Source: RGIG3701 sp030530205 (lineage in GTDB: Bacteria; Planctomycetota; Planctomycetia; Pirellulales; Thermoguttaceae). From it: a stretch of DNA of 64,000 nt. The notes beneath the pieces were generated by a model. That model ran no database searches. It saw nothing but the letters and a program-made list of their open reading frames with translations, and was not told the origin of the DNA. The position numbers and the translations under genes are program-made. Positions 43,833 through 52,538 of this stretch are shown one piece after another (positions within the stretch are counted from its first letter, which is position 1; each line of letters opens with the position of its first letter). The stretch spans positions 62,001 through 126,000 of the forward strand of contig JAUMVK010000003.1 of NCBI GenBank assembly GCA_030530205.1, given 5' to 3'.

Positions 43833-45737
43833 ATGCGCACCCTCCTTTTTTTCTCTTTGATTTTTTTCTCGTTCACGTTTGCGGCGGCTCAGGAAAGTCC
43901 GTACGGCGTGTATGCAGACATTCTGCGCGGCTTTGAAAAACCTTTCGTTCCGCGAAATCTCGAGCTGATGCGCTCGGCAGGGATCGACTGGATCCGTTGG
44001 GACTGGTACTGGGGCACGGTTCAGGATGGCCCGAATGATCCCGTACATTACGACCGGATCGAGTCGGTATTGGATCAGGTCGAGCAGAACGGCCTGAAAT
44101 CGCTCATCATTCTGGGCTACTCCGTGCCGTGGGCTACACCCGTCTGCGAGCATCATGAAGAGTGGTGCGAGTACGTAAAAAGCGTCGTTTCCCGCTTCCA
44201 CGACCGAGTGAAGTACTGGGAGATCTGGAACGAGACCAACATCGAAAGTTTCTGGAGATCCACCCCGGACCCGAAGGCGTACGCGGCCTTTTTGAAATGC
44301 ACGTACGAAACGATCAAATCGATCGATCCCGACGCGCAGGTCGTTTACGGCGGTCTGGCCGGCGTTCCTTTCGATTACTACGAGGAGTCCCTGAAAGCCG
44401 GAGCGGGAGAGTACTTTGACGTCATCAATATTCACCCGTACCGGAGCGGGCTGGTGAGCCGGTCCATCATCGAACGGTTTTTGAGCGATCTGCAGAAATT
44501 TCAGGACCTGACCGTTCAATACACAGGCAGGAAAAAACCGCTCTGGATCACAGAAATGGGCTGGGCCACGCCACCGTCGGCGGGTAATCGTTCCGCGGCG
44601 CTCATCGACGCGGCGCTTGTGAGTCTCTTTCCGGAGGGTGTACCGGGCAAAGTCGCGGTCCTTTTCGACCCGCTTTACCCGCCTTCCAATTGCCTTGCGC
44701 CGGAAATGTGGCAAGGCCTGCTCCAAACACCGGTCCAATGCGAAGCGGTCCTCATCGCCGACCTGAAAACGCTGGATCCCGCCAAAAACCCCGTTTTGAT
44801 CCTTCCTCCGGCCGAGTCCTTTCCGACCGAAGCGCAGGATGAGATCCGCGAATACGTCAAAAACGGCGGGACGCTCTGCGCGCTGGGCGGGATCCCGTTC
44901 TACTACCGTATGGCTCCGGGCGAAGATGGCGTCTGGAACCGGGTTGAAACCGGAAAATCGCTGAATAATCTGCCGCTCGCGCACTCGTTTCGCGTCCACT
45001 GGGGCGCATGGTGGACGGAAGACGGGCTTCCCAAGCATCCCAAAGTGGCTTTGGCCCCGGGAAAAGAGAGACTTCTGAAAAATTACGCCATCGAAAACAT
45101 TCACGGCCAGGCGTTTTTCACCGACCAGTTCCTGAAAGACGGCGACTCGCTCGAACCGTTCCTCGTCTGGTCCGAGGACACAACGAAAACGATCGCTGGC
45201 CTTTACCGCTTCCGGAGCGACTGGAAAGGGAATATTCTGTTGAACACTGTACCAGACTCCATCGGGAACGGGAACCGGACGGCCGAATCGTTCCAGGGGA
45301 TCTACCTCAGCCAGGCGATGCTCCTCGCGATCACTTACGGCGTGGAAGTTTTCTTCCCGTACGAGTTTCAGTCGGTCGAGCAGAATAATTCGGACCCGGA
45401 ACATCATTTCGGGCTGACTCACGTGGACCTTACGCCGAAAACCGGTTTTTTGGCCTACAAAGCCTTAACAAAAGCGCGTCCCGCCGGCTCGGAACCGATT
45501 CCCGGGGAGCTTTTCTCGGAAAACGGAAACCTCTGCACCTTGAGCTGGAAGCGGCCAGATGGTCAGACGGCGTACGCGATCTGGTCTCCGGGGACGAAAA
45601 TCACGAAAAACATCGAAATCTCCGGCGAAGTGACCGACGCTTTCGACTGCCACGGCGAGCCGGTGAAAGTAGAGAAAACCATGACGTTCGGCCAGAAAAT
45701 CACGTATATCATCGGTGAGAATCTTGAGATTCAGTAA
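43833..45737 (+). CDS. Secreted clan GH-A glycoside hydrolase (GH39/GH5-like)
   Basis: 634 residues: signal peptide 1-18 (LLFFSLIFFSFTFAAAQ), then a barrel with SAGIDWIRWDWYWGTVQDG, SLIILGYSVPWATPV and YWEIWNETNIESFWRS with candidate acid/base E134. VINIHPYRSG and KPLWITEMGWATPP with candidate nucleophile E241 follow. A second half (about 270-634) has a glutamine-amidotransferase-like pattern (PVLILPPAESFPTEAQDEIR, EYVKNGGTLCALGG) and an end module. Families GH39 and GH5 share this arrangement; I cannot choose. The gene begins just after repeat copy 4, without a clear ribosome binding site. Confidence 0.75.
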   Translation: MRTLLFFSLIFFSFTFAAAQESPYGVYADILRGFEKPFVPRNLELMRSAGIDWIRWDWYWGTVQDGPNDPVHYDRIESVLDQVEQNGLKSLIILGYSVPWATPVCEHHEEWCEYVKSVVSRFHDRVKYWEIWNETNIESFWRSTPDPKAYAAFLKCTYETIKSIDPDAQVVYGGLAGVPFDYYEESLKAGAGEYFDVINIHPYRSGLVSRSIIERFLSDLQKFQDLTVQYTGRKKPLWITEMGWATPPSAGNRSAALIDAALVSLFPEGVPGKVAVLFDPLYPPSNCLAPEMWQGLLQTPVQCEAVLIADLKTLDPAKNPVLILPPAESFPTEAQDEIREYVKNGGTLCALGGIPFYYRMAPGEDGVWNRVETGKSLNNLPLAHSFRVHWGAWWTEDGLPKHPKVALAPGKERLLKNYAIENIHGQAFFTDQFLKDGDSLEPFLVWSEDTTKTIAGLYRFRSDWKGNILLNTVPDSIGNGNRTAESFQGIYLSQAMLLAITYGVEVFFPYEFQSVEQNNSDPEHHFGLTHVDLTPKTGFLAYKALTKARPAGSEPIPGELFSENGNLCTLSWKRPDGQTAYAIWSPGTKITKNIEISGEVTDAFDCHGEPVKVEKTMTFGQKITYIIGENLEIQ

Positions 45738-45753
45738 GAAATGCCATAAAAAA

Positions 45754-45775
45754 GGGTCCCGCTTTTGCGAGACCC
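45754..45775. terminator. Terminator between GH-A and metK genes
   Basis: GGGTC-C-CGC-TTTT-GCG-A-GACCC, eight paired bases with one mismatch. On the minus strand (metK) it is followed by TTTTTT, and on the plus strand by a pyrimidine-rich stretch. Confidence 0.75.
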
Positions 45776-45797
45776 CAGTTACTTCTTTTTCGTAGAA

Positions 45798-46943
45798 TTA
45801 TTCTTCAACCGCGGCTTTCAGCTCTTCCGCTTTATCCGTCTTTTCCCACGGGAAACCGTCGCGGCCAAAGTGTCCGCCGGAAGCCGTCGCGCGGTAAATC
45901 GGCTGACGCAGGTTCAGGCACTCGATGATTCCTTTCGGCGTCATCGGGAAAACCTTGCGGATCGCTTCTTCGATTTTGCACGAGCAGACCTTTTCGCTGC
46001 CGTACGTGTTCACGTAAACGCTGACCGGCTCCGCGACGCCAATAGCGTAAGCGAGCTGGACTTCGCAGTCGTCAGCCAAGCCGGCCGCCACGACGTTTTT
46101 CGCGATGTAACGGGCCATGTACGCAGCCGAACGGTCCACTTTCGTCGGGTCTTTGCCGGAGAACGCGCCGCCGCCGTGAGAGGCCCAGCCGCCGTAAGTA
46201 TCGACGATGATTTTGCGCCCCGTCAGGCCGCAGTCTCCGTGAGGACCACCGACGACGAAGTTCCCGGTCGGGTTGATGTGGAATTTAATGTCGCCTTTGT
46301 TCAGCTCGGCCGGAATGCACGGCAGGATCACGTTCGGAATGACCCAGTCCGCGATCTCTTTCTGGCTGACGGTCGCGCGGTGCTGCGTGGAAACGACCAC
46401 GGTCGTGACCTTGATCGGGGTCATACGGTCCGCGTATTCGACCGTGACCTGGCTTTTGGAGTCTGGCAGAAGCCAATCGACCTCACCCTTCTGACGGGCT
46501 TCGGTCAGGCGGTTCATGATGCGGTGCGAAAGCGCGATCGGCAACGGCATCAGTTCCGGGGTCTGCTTGCAGGCGTAACCGAACATGAGGCCCTGGTCGC
46601 CAGCGCCGTCACGGTCAACGCCCATCGCAATGTCCGGGCTTTGCGTGTCAAGACGGACCTGAACCTCGCAAGTGTCGCCGCAGAATCCAATGTCGTTGCT
46701 GGTGTAACCGACTTCATTAATGACTTTACGGGCGACCGCTTCGTAATCGACCTTGGCGTTGGTGGTGATTTCACCGGCGATCACGCACAGGTCGGTCGTG
46801 ACGAGCGTTTCGCACGCGACACGGCTGGTCGGGTCCTGCGCGTAAAGGGCGTCCAGAATACCATCGGAAATATTATCGGCCAGTTTGTCCGGGTGGCCCA
46901 TGCTAACCGCTTCACTTGTGAAGAGAAAACTTTTCTGCGACAC
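45798..46943 (-). CDS. metK: S-adenosylmethionine synthetase
   Basis: Makes SAM from methionine and ATP. The 381-residue product shows FTSEAVSMGHPDKLADNISD (with GHPDK), GAGDQGLMFGYACKQTPELM, NPTGNFVVGGPHGDCGLTGR and GGGAFSGKDPTKVDRSAAY, the two MetK signatures, ending with HFGRDGFPWEKTDKAEEL. The start is GTG (46943-46941), seven bases after AAGGAG. The promoter is at 47031-47059. The leader between the promoter and start (about 85 bases) has a short hairpin (GTTCC-T-GGAAC), but I see no recognised SAM riboswitch. Confidence 0.97.
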   Translation of the reverse strand: MSQKSFLFTSEAVSMGHPDKLADNISDGILDALYAQDPTSRVACETLVTTDLCVIAGEITTNAKVDYEAVARKVINEVGYTSNDIGFCGDTCEVQVRLDTQSPDIAMGVDRDGAGDQGLMFGYACKQTPELMPLPIALSHRIMNRLTEARQKGEVDWLLPDSKSQVTVEYADRMTPIKVTTVVVSTQHRATVSQKEIADWVIPNVILPCIPAELNKGDIKFHINPTGNFVVGGPHGDCGLTGRKIIVDTYGGWASHGGGAFSGKDPTKVDRSAAYMARYIAKNVVAAGLADDCEVQLAYAIGVAEPVSVYVNTYGSEKVCSCKIEEAIRKVFPMTPKGIIECLNLRQPIYRATASGGHFGRDGFPWEKTDKAEELKAAVEE

Positions 46944-47030
46944 TTTAGTCTCCTTTGCTGGTTCGTTCCCGTCTGTTCCAGGAACAAAACTCTTCTCTAA
47001 AAAAATTGACGTTAATATTTAATGTGTATT

Positions 47031-47059
47031 ATTATACCAGAAAGCGGCAAATAATTCAA
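47031..47059 (-). promoter_or_regulatory. Predicted metK promoter
   Basis: Minus-strand TTGAAT (47059-47054), 17 bases, perfect TATAAT (47036-47031). Confidence 0.7.
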
Positions 47060-47150
47060 GCCCTTCCAAGGGTTTCTCTTCCGATTTTTTCCAGATTCCC
47101 ACAAAAAAACAGGCAATCGGGGAAAAATGCTTTTTTTTCTTCGCGGCCAC

Positions 47151-47179
47151 TTGACAAACGGAAGGGGATGCAATAAAAT
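47151..47179 (+). promoter_or_regulatory. Predicted promoter of the CE15-like gene
   Basis: Perfect TTGACA (47151-47156), 17 bases, TAAAAT (47174-47179), 70 bases before the ATG. It is divergent from the metK promoter about 90 bases away. Confidence 0.7.
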
Positions 47180-47249
47180 GGAAATTTGAGATGAAATCGA
47201 CTTTAATCCCGTTTTTTTCCACTCCGTTTCCCTTCCTCAAGGAGCTTTT

Positions 47250-48584
47250 ATGAAAAATTTCCTCCCTTTAGTTCTTTTACTCTCCGCAACGTTCGCTTTC
47301 GCGGAAGAAATCAAAATCAACTACGATGAAGCCCTGGTCCCCGAATACACGCTTCCCGACCCGCTCACGTGCAACGACGGAACCAAAGTCACGACCGTGG
47401 AGCAGTGGGAAAAGGTCCGCCGCCCCGAAATTCTGGAGCAGTTCCAGCGTGAAATGTTCGGCCGCCTCCCCAAAGCGCTGCGCGAAGCCGGGAATCACCC
47501 GGATTTCGTGACGTTCCGCGTTTTTGAGCAGTCGGACGACGCGTACCACGGAAAAGCGATCCGCAAGCAGGTCGAAATCACGTTCAAGTCGCTCACTTCG
47601 GACGAGACGGTCAAGGCGAACCTCCTGATCTATCTTCCGAAAAACGCGCCGAAGCCGGTCCCGATGTTCGTCGGGTACAATTTCCAGGGAAACCACACGA
47701 TCACGGACGAACCGGAAGTCGTGCTTTTCCACACGCGGAATTCCCTTGAACCAGTGGACGAATCCAAGCTCGAAGGAAAGGGCGCGCGCGGCGGAAGCTC
47801 CAGCCGTTGGGATCTGGACCAGATCCTTGACGCCGGCTACGGTCTGGCGACCATCCACTATAATGACGTCGCGTTCGACGGAAACCGCTGCCACGAGACG
47901 GGGATCTGCAAACTTTACGGCTTTGCACACGACGCCGAGTCACGTGAACCCGATGAATGGGGCTCCATTACCGCCTGGGCGTGGGGAATGGGGCGCGTCA
48001 TGGACTACTTCGAGACCGACCCGCAGATCGACGCCAAACGCGTGGCGGTCATGGGCCACTCGAGACTCGGAAAAACCTCGCTCTGGACCGGGGCTTCGGA
48101 CCCACGCTTCGCCATCGTGATCTCCAACGATTCCGGCTGCGGCGGAGCGGCACTGAGCCGTCGTAACTACGGCGAGACGGTGCACCGGATCAACGTTTCG
48201 TTCCCGTTCTGGTTCTGCCTGAACTTCCGCAAGTACAACGAAGACCTCGCCGCCCTGCCGATGGATGAGCACGAACTGATCGCGCTGATGGCTCCGCGCC
48301 CGGTGTACGTCGCCAGCGCTTCGGAAGACAAATGGGCCGACCCGAATGGTGAGTACCAGTCCTGCTTCTTTGCCGTGCCGGTTTACCAGCTTTACGGGAC
48401 TAAAACCCCGTTCGATGGGCTGGAAGCTCCGAACTGGCCCGGCGCTGAAAACCCGGTCGGGAACATCATCGGCTACCACTGCCGCAAAGGCGGCCATGAT
48501 GTGCAGTCGTACGACTGGACGCAGTACATCAAATTCGCCGACAAATATCTTCAAATAAAATCTTGTTTTAAAACGAGCTTGTGA
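47250..48584 (+). CDS. Secreted CE15-like glucuronoyl esterase
   Basis: 444 residues with signal peptide 1-18 (FLPLVLLLSATFAFA). The alpha/beta-hydrolase core has VPMFVGYNFQGNHTITDEP, a GHSRLGKTSLW nucleophile block with Ser271, RFAIVISNDSGCGGAAL, MAPRPVYVASASEDKWADP and a terminal histidine, H416, in RKGGHDVQSYDW. These fit bacterial CE15 4-O-methyl-glucuronoyl methylesterases, which split ester links between glucuronoxylan and lignin. The family also holds related esterases, so the substrate is inferred only. AAGGAG lies six bases before the ATG. Its own promoter is upstream. Confidence 0.8.
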   Translation: MKNFLPLVLLLSATFAFAEEIKINYDEALVPEYTLPDPLTCNDGTKVTTVEQWEKVRRPEILEQFQREMFGRLPKALREAGNHPDFVTFRVFEQSDDAYHGKAIRKQVEITFKSLTSDETVKANLLIYLPKNAPKPVPMFVGYNFQGNHTITDEPEVVLFHTRNSLEPVDESKLEGKGARGGSSSRWDLDQILDAGYGLATIHYNDVAFDGNRCHETGICKLYGFAHDAESREPDEWGSITAWAWGMGRVMDYFETDPQIDAKRVAVMGHSRLGKTSLWTGASDPRFAIVISNDSGCGGAALSRRNYGETVHRINVSFPFWFCLNFRKYNEDLAALPMDEHELIALMAPRPVYVASASEDKWADPNGEYQSCFFAVPVYQLYGTKTPFDGLEAPNWPGAENPVGNIIGYHCRKGGHDVQSYDWTQYIKFADKYLQIKSCFKTSL

Positions 48585-48640
48585 GGGTTTTGCAATGCGC
48601 GAGGCCCTCGCAATTTTTTCAGAAAGGATCAAAACAAAAA

Positions 48641-49318
48641 ATGAGCAGCGAACAGAAAATCAATCGCCGCAGCGCTTTGGCCGGTGGTTTGGGACTCGCT
48701 TTTGCCGGATTTACCGCCCTGGAAGCCGACTCAGCGGAAGCCCAGGAACGCCGCGCCCGTCCTGAACGTGAAGACGTTTGGAAGTACGTCGAGATGGATC
48801 CGGCCAGGGTCGCAGAGCTGACGTACGATTCGTACCACCCGTGGGGCTGCACATACGCCGTGCTGAAAGGCGGGCTGAAGGCGTACGTCGAAGTCTGCCC
48901 GGAAATGGCCGAGACCGTGAAAGCGTTCCCGATCATCGCGATGCGGGCGGGAAAAACCGGCTTCGGCGCGCAGGAATCTCTTTGCGGGACACTTAACGGC
49001 GCGGGAATGTTCATGGGACTTTTCGTTCCGGATTACGCCGATTTGTGCGCGATGATCGTGAAACTTTCGGAGTATTACCAGAGCTCGCCGCAGCCGGTTT
49101 TTGTTCCGAAAGACGACAAGCACCCGAATTTCGTCAAAACGATTTCGCCGTCGATGATGTGCAAGGAAAGCAAAGGTTTCTGGCTCGCTCAGGACCCATC
49201 CGAGGAACACAAAAAACTTCGTTCGGAACGCTGCATGCGGCTGAGCGCATCCATGATGGCGAAGACCGTAGAATTACTTAACGATTATTTTCTGAATGGA
49301 ATTAATGAAGAAGAGTAA
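48641..49318 (+). CDS. Tat-signal protein of the C_GCAxxG_C_C redox type
   Basis: 225 residues. The ATG at 48641 gives a twin-arginine leader (NRRSALAGG, R9-R10, then an alanine-rich helix and AEAQ). The mature domain has DSYHPWGCTYAVLKGGLKAY, a C..EMAET segment, AGKTGFGAQESLCGTLNGAG and later MMCKESKGFW, a spread of conserved cysteines in glycine-rich contexts. It resembles the putative redox-active family C_GCAxxG_C_C, related to split-Soret cytochromes, but no CxxCH haem motif is present. Its job is unknown. It follows the CE15-like gene by 56 bases on the same strand and may be co-transcribed. Confidence 0.6.
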   Translation: MSSEQKINRRSALAGGLGLAFAGFTALEADSAEAQERRARPEREDVWKYVEMDPARVAELTYDSYHPWGCTYAVLKGGLKAYVEVCPEMAETVKAFPIIAMRAGKTGFGAQESLCGTLNGAGMFMGLFVPDYADLCAMIVKLSEYYQSSPQPVFVPKDDKHPNFVKTISPSMMCKESKGFWLAQDPSEEHKKLRSERCMRLSASMMAKTVELLNDYFLNGINEEE

Positions 49319-49324
49319 GTTTTG

Positions 49325-49361
49325 TTCCCCTTTCTTCTTATCGCGAGGAAAGGGGAATTTT
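49325..49361 (+). terminator. Terminator after the Tat redox-type gene
   Basis: TTCCCCTTTC..GAAAGGGGAA, a 10-base perfect stem with 13-base loop, then TTTTTAT. Confidence 0.8.
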
Positions 49362-49884
49362 TATCCTTGTGTGGAAAAGATGTTTTCTTTGAAAAACCTC
49401 TGTGATTTAATTGTGCAAAACCTTCTGCATTCACGACAAACGCAACGCCAAAAATTCTGAATCGTCACAAGTCACGAAATCCAAAACATTTTTATAACAC
49501 AAAAATCACAAAATATAAACGTTCAAAATCTGGTCATTATTTTTCATAAACTCTACTATTTAATCCATTTACATTCAGTTTGATATTAGATATTCAACAT
49601 TTTGTACGACATGGATATGCTACTATAAATTTTAAAATATTGAATATCAGATTCCAAGCCTGAGACTGAAGACTCGTGTGGATATATCTGCATATCTGAT
49701 GGAAGAGTCTGACAAAATAATAATTTCAGAATTGCAACTATTATTTTGCATGGATGGTCTGATTTTTGGATAGAGAAAAATCTATTTAGAAAAATTTCTA
49801 CAACTTGACAATGTTTTGGGGGTGTTGATTTTGTAAATTTGGGTATATTTTGAGAAATTTCGAAATCATTTTCCCTGCAAGCAC
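49362..49884. other. AT-rich gap upstream of dnaN, candidate replication origin region
   Basis: A noncoding AT-rich stretch of more than 500 bases. It contains two near-DnaA boxes on the complement of TTATCCACA: TGTGGAAAA at 49370-49378 and TGTGGATAT at 49677-49685, each 8 of 9. It also has an inverted pair GATATTCAA/TTGAATATC (49589-49597 and 49640-49648) and several ATATCTG repeats. dnaA itself is not next to it. The origin assignment is only a suggestion. Confidence 0.3.
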
Positions 49885-49912
49885 TTGAAAAGGATGGGTT
49901 TTGTGGTATAAT
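49885..49912 (+). promoter_or_regulatory. Predicted dnaN promoter
   Basis: TTGAAA (49885-49890), 16 bases, perfect TATAAT (49907-49912), 45 bases before the dnaN ATG, which is preceded by CAGGAG. Confidence 0.7.
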
Positions 49913-49957
49913 GATGAAGTATAAATATTAATTCCATTTAAAAGCAGGAGTTTTTCA

Positions 49958-51097
49958 ATGAAAGCAATTTGTACCCAATCCGTTCTTTCCGCTTCGTTTG
50001 GTTTGGCTTTTTTAGGGACCAAAACCCAGTCTCCCAAACCAATTCTGCGCAATGTGAAAATGGAAGCGCAAGGCAACGAAATCGTTCTTTACTCTACAGA
50101 TATGGAATCAGGGATCCGGACATCTTTTCAGTGTGATCAGATCGTCGAGCCGGGGTGTGTTATTCTTCCTCCGAAAGTCGGTGATGTGTTGCGCGATTCC
50201 CGTGAGGAATTGCTCACTATTGAAAGCGATGGAAATAAAGTGGTTATTTCGGGGGATGGTCGTTTTTCATTTACCACTGAAGACGCTGAAGAGTTTCCCG
50301 GGACACCATCGTTTGACGAAACCAGTTACATCGTAACGAAAGCCCGTTATCTTAAAGAAGCGGTTAAACGTACCCAATTCGCGACGGAAACGGATAATAC
50401 CCGATATGCTTTGGGGGGAGTTTTGTTGGATTACAAGGATGGTAAACTCCACTTTGTTTCCACAGACGGAAGACGTATGGCTGTTCAGGCAATTGAAGCT
50501 ACAGTTCAGGGAGAATTTCCAGAACAGAAAACCGCGATTGCGACGAAAAACTCCCTGCTTCAGCTGGATAAACTTTTGAATCGGCCGGATGATGACGTTT
50601 ATATTGCTCTCCTGGAAAACTCATTCAAGATCCAGACAGAAGGGCTGTTTTACTATGCCGCGCTTTTGGAGGGCCGTTTTCCGGAATGGCGAAGAGGGAT
50701 CAAACAGCTGAGTAATCCGAAAACCATTCAGCTTCCGATTGAAAACTTCGATCACTGCCTTCGTCGTGCGTCTGTGTGTACCGATGCGACCAACCCCGGT
50801 ATCGTCATGGAAATTGGGGACGGCAAAATGCAGTTCTGGTCGGTACTTGGAACGGATGAAGCCGACGATTTGGCTTTTGCGATTGAATATCAGGATGAAC
50901 CCGTGACGCTGAAACTCAATGGAAAATTCCTTGCCGACTTCCTCAAAACACTTTCGGGAGACAGTGTTGTGAAAATGAGTTTTGTGGATGCCCGTTCAGG
51001 TATTTTGTTTGAGACCGAGGATGGTTACAGTTACCTTGTGATGCCGATGCAGCTTGATCGTAAACGTCCGTCTTCTCAGGGAGATTCGGATGTTTGA
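49958..51097 (+). CDS. dnaN: DNA polymerase III beta sliding clamp
   Basis: The dimeric ring that tethers DNA polymerase III. The 379-residue product follows the three-domain clamp pattern: PILRNVKMEAQGNEIVLYST, a middle domain with TRYALGGVLLDYKDGKLHFVSTDGRRMAV (the well-kept GVLL..TDGRRLA-type block) and a third domain with NGKFLADFLKTL. It ends in EDGYSYLVMPMQLD, the usual clamp C-terminal MP[MV][RQ]L. The following gene, dciA, overlaps it by eight bases, so both are one replication operon. Confidence 0.95.
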   Translation: MKAICTQSVLSASFGLAFLGTKTQSPKPILRNVKMEAQGNEIVLYSTDMESGIRTSFQCDQIVEPGCVILPPKVGDVLRDSREELLTIESDGNKVVISGDGRFSFTTEDAEEFPGTPSFDETSYIVTKARYLKEAVKRTQFATETDNTRYALGGVLLDYKDGKLHFVSTDGRRMAVQAIEATVQGEFPEQKTAIATKNSLLQLDKLLNRPDDDVYIALLENSFKIQTEGLFYYAALLEGRFPEWRRGIKQLSNPKTIQLPIENFDHCLRRASVCTDATNPGIVMEIGDGKMQFWSVLGTDEADDLAFAIEYQDEPVTLKLNGKFLADFLKTLSGDSVVKMSFVDARSGILFETEDGYSYLVMPMQLDRKRPSSQGDSDV

Positions 51098-51404
51098 GCC
51101 GGATTCCAGCCCCAATGCCGCGCCTTCTTCGCTAACAGACATTTTGGGCGGTCTGGTTTCCCAGTTCGGAATTGGCCGAAAAAGGGAGGAAGACGAGCTT
51201 GAGACTGCCTGGAAAGAATTGGCAGGCGAATTGGCGGAACATTCGTCAGTTGCTGCGATTCGCAGGGGGGTACTGGAAATTAAGGTCACTGATGCCATTT
51301 TCGCTCAGGAACTCCTTTTCCGAAAGGCAGAGCTTCTCAGTGCGTTCCAGGAAAGATTTTCCGAGGCAAAATTGACTGATTTGCGGTTTCGGACCGGGAA
51401 ATGA
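51090..51404 (+). CDS. dciA: DUF721/DciA-like helicase-loading protein
   Basis: The 104-residue product has the DUF721/DciA pattern: LGGLVSQFGIGRKREEDELE, W-K-E-L-A-G-E-L-A-E-H-S, GVLEIKVTDAIFAQELLFRK and DLRFRTGK. DciA proteins load the replicative helicase DnaB in bacteria lacking DnaC or DnaI. The short N-terminal part is Ser/Pro-rich. ATG 51090 lies within the last codons of dnaN (ATGTTTGA), an eight-base overlap, implying coupled translation. The position next to dnaN supports a replication role. Confidence 0.8.
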   Translation: MFEPDSSPNAAPSSLTDILGGLVSQFGIGRKREEDELETAWKELAGELAEHSSVAAIRRGVLEIKVTDAIFAQELLFRKAELLSAFQERFSEAKLTDLRFRTGK

Positions 51405-51442
51405 TTGGACATTCCCCACTTTTTATTCACAGGAGTTTTTTC

Positions 51443-52522
51443 ATGCCTTCCATTTTGATTACTGGCGGCGCCGGTTTTATCGGTTCTAATTTTGTTCACC
51501 AGTGGCTTGCTGAGGAAACTCTCGACGTGGTTGTCCTCGACAAACTGACGTATGCCGGGAATTACGACTCACTTGCTCCTTTAACCCAAAATCCAGCCAC
51601 GAAGGACCGCTTCACGTTCGTTCAGGGCGATATTTGTGACTCGGTGTGTGTGGCGGAAATCCTTCGGCGATACGATGTGGAAAAAGTCGTTCATTTCGCG
51701 GCGGAGTCTCACGTTGACCGCTCAATCGACGGCCCTGCGGTCTTTGTGCAGACGAACGTTCTGGGGACCTTCGTGCTGCTGGAAGAATGCCGCAAATACT
51801 GGAAGGAACTGAAACCGGAGGCGCAGAAAGAATTCTGTTTTCTGCACGTTTCGACTGACGAAGTGTACGGCTCATTGGGCGAAACCGGCAAATTCCACGA
51901 AACGACGCCGTATGACCCTCGTTCACCGTACTCGGCCAGCAAAGCATCGAGTGATTTCTTTGTGAACGCCTACTTCCACACGTACGGCCTGCCGGTCGTA
52001 ACGACGAACTGCTCGAACAATTACGGCCCGTTCCAGTTCCCGGAAAAACTGATCCCGCTGATGATTTTGAACTGCCTGGACGGGAAACCGCTTCCCGTTT
52101 ATGGCGATGGAATGAACGTTCGTGATTGGCTTTTCGTAGAGGATCATTGCGCGGCGATACGGACGGTCCTGAAAAAAGGCGCTCTTGGCGAATCGTACAA
52201 TCTGGGCGGAAACTGCGAGGCGACAAACATTCACATCGTGAAAACGATCTGTTCCCTGGTGGACCGTCTGGCTCCGGAATATGGACGGAAGGTTCCGCAA
52301 AGCCCGTGCGAAAGTCTGATCACGTACGTAAAAGACCGCCCGGGCCACGACCGCCGCTATGCGATGGACATTTCCAAGGTTCAGACCGAACTGGGCTGGA
52401 GTCCTGCCATGACGTTTGAAACCGGAATGGAGAAAACCGTCCGGTGGTACCTGGAAAATCAGGCGTGGTGTGACGCGATCACTCAGGGACGCTACCAACG
52501 TCAGCGGCTTGGGAATGGCTGA
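51443..52522 (+). CDS. rfbB: dTDP-glucose 4,6-dehydratase
   Basis: Converts dTDP-glucose to dTDP-4-keto-6-deoxyglucose with bound NAD. The 359-residue SDR protein has ILITGGAGFIGSNFVHQWL at the start, FAAESHVDRSIDGPAVFVQT, FLHVSTDEVYGSLG, the YxxxK pair in SPYSASKASSDFFV and NYGPFQFPEKLIPLMI. KDRPGHDRRYAMD near the end is characteristic of RfbB. The ATG at 51443 follows AGGAG. Forms a tight cluster with rfbA and an rfbC-like gene. Confidence 0.95.
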   Translation: MPSILITGGAGFIGSNFVHQWLAEETLDVVVLDKLTYAGNYDSLAPLTQNPATKDRFTFVQGDICDSVCVAEILRRYDVEKVVHFAAESHVDRSIDGPAVFVQTNVLGTFVLLEECRKYWKELKPEAQKEFCFLHVSTDEVYGSLGETGKFHETTPYDPRSPYSASKASSDFFVNAYFHTYGLPVVTTNCSNNYGPFQFPEKLIPLMILNCLDGKPLPVYGDGMNVRDWLFVEDHCAAIRTVLKKGALGESYNLGGNCEATNIHIVKTICSLVDRLAPEYGRKVPQSPCESLITYVKDRPGHDRRYAMDISKVQTELGWSPAMTFETGMEKTVRWYLENQAWCDAITQGRYQRQRLGNG

Positions 52523-52538
52523 GAAAGGAGAGCCCATT

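Noticed and set aside
43671..45422. Minus-strand open frame of 583 codons opposite the GH-A hydrolase
   Set aside because: The plus strand carries a signal peptide and catalytic motifs. The minus frame is an Arg/Val-rich shadow typical of GC-biased codon use.
46944..47030. SAM riboswitch in the metK leader
   Set aside because: Only a short GTTCC/GGAAC hairpin is visible; the cores of the known SAM riboswitch classes could not be found by eye.
49362..49957. Small protein gene in the gap before dnaN
   Set aside because: The minus-strand frame at 49798-50076 overlaps the dnaN start and is AT-driven; no ribosome binding site or similarity was seen.
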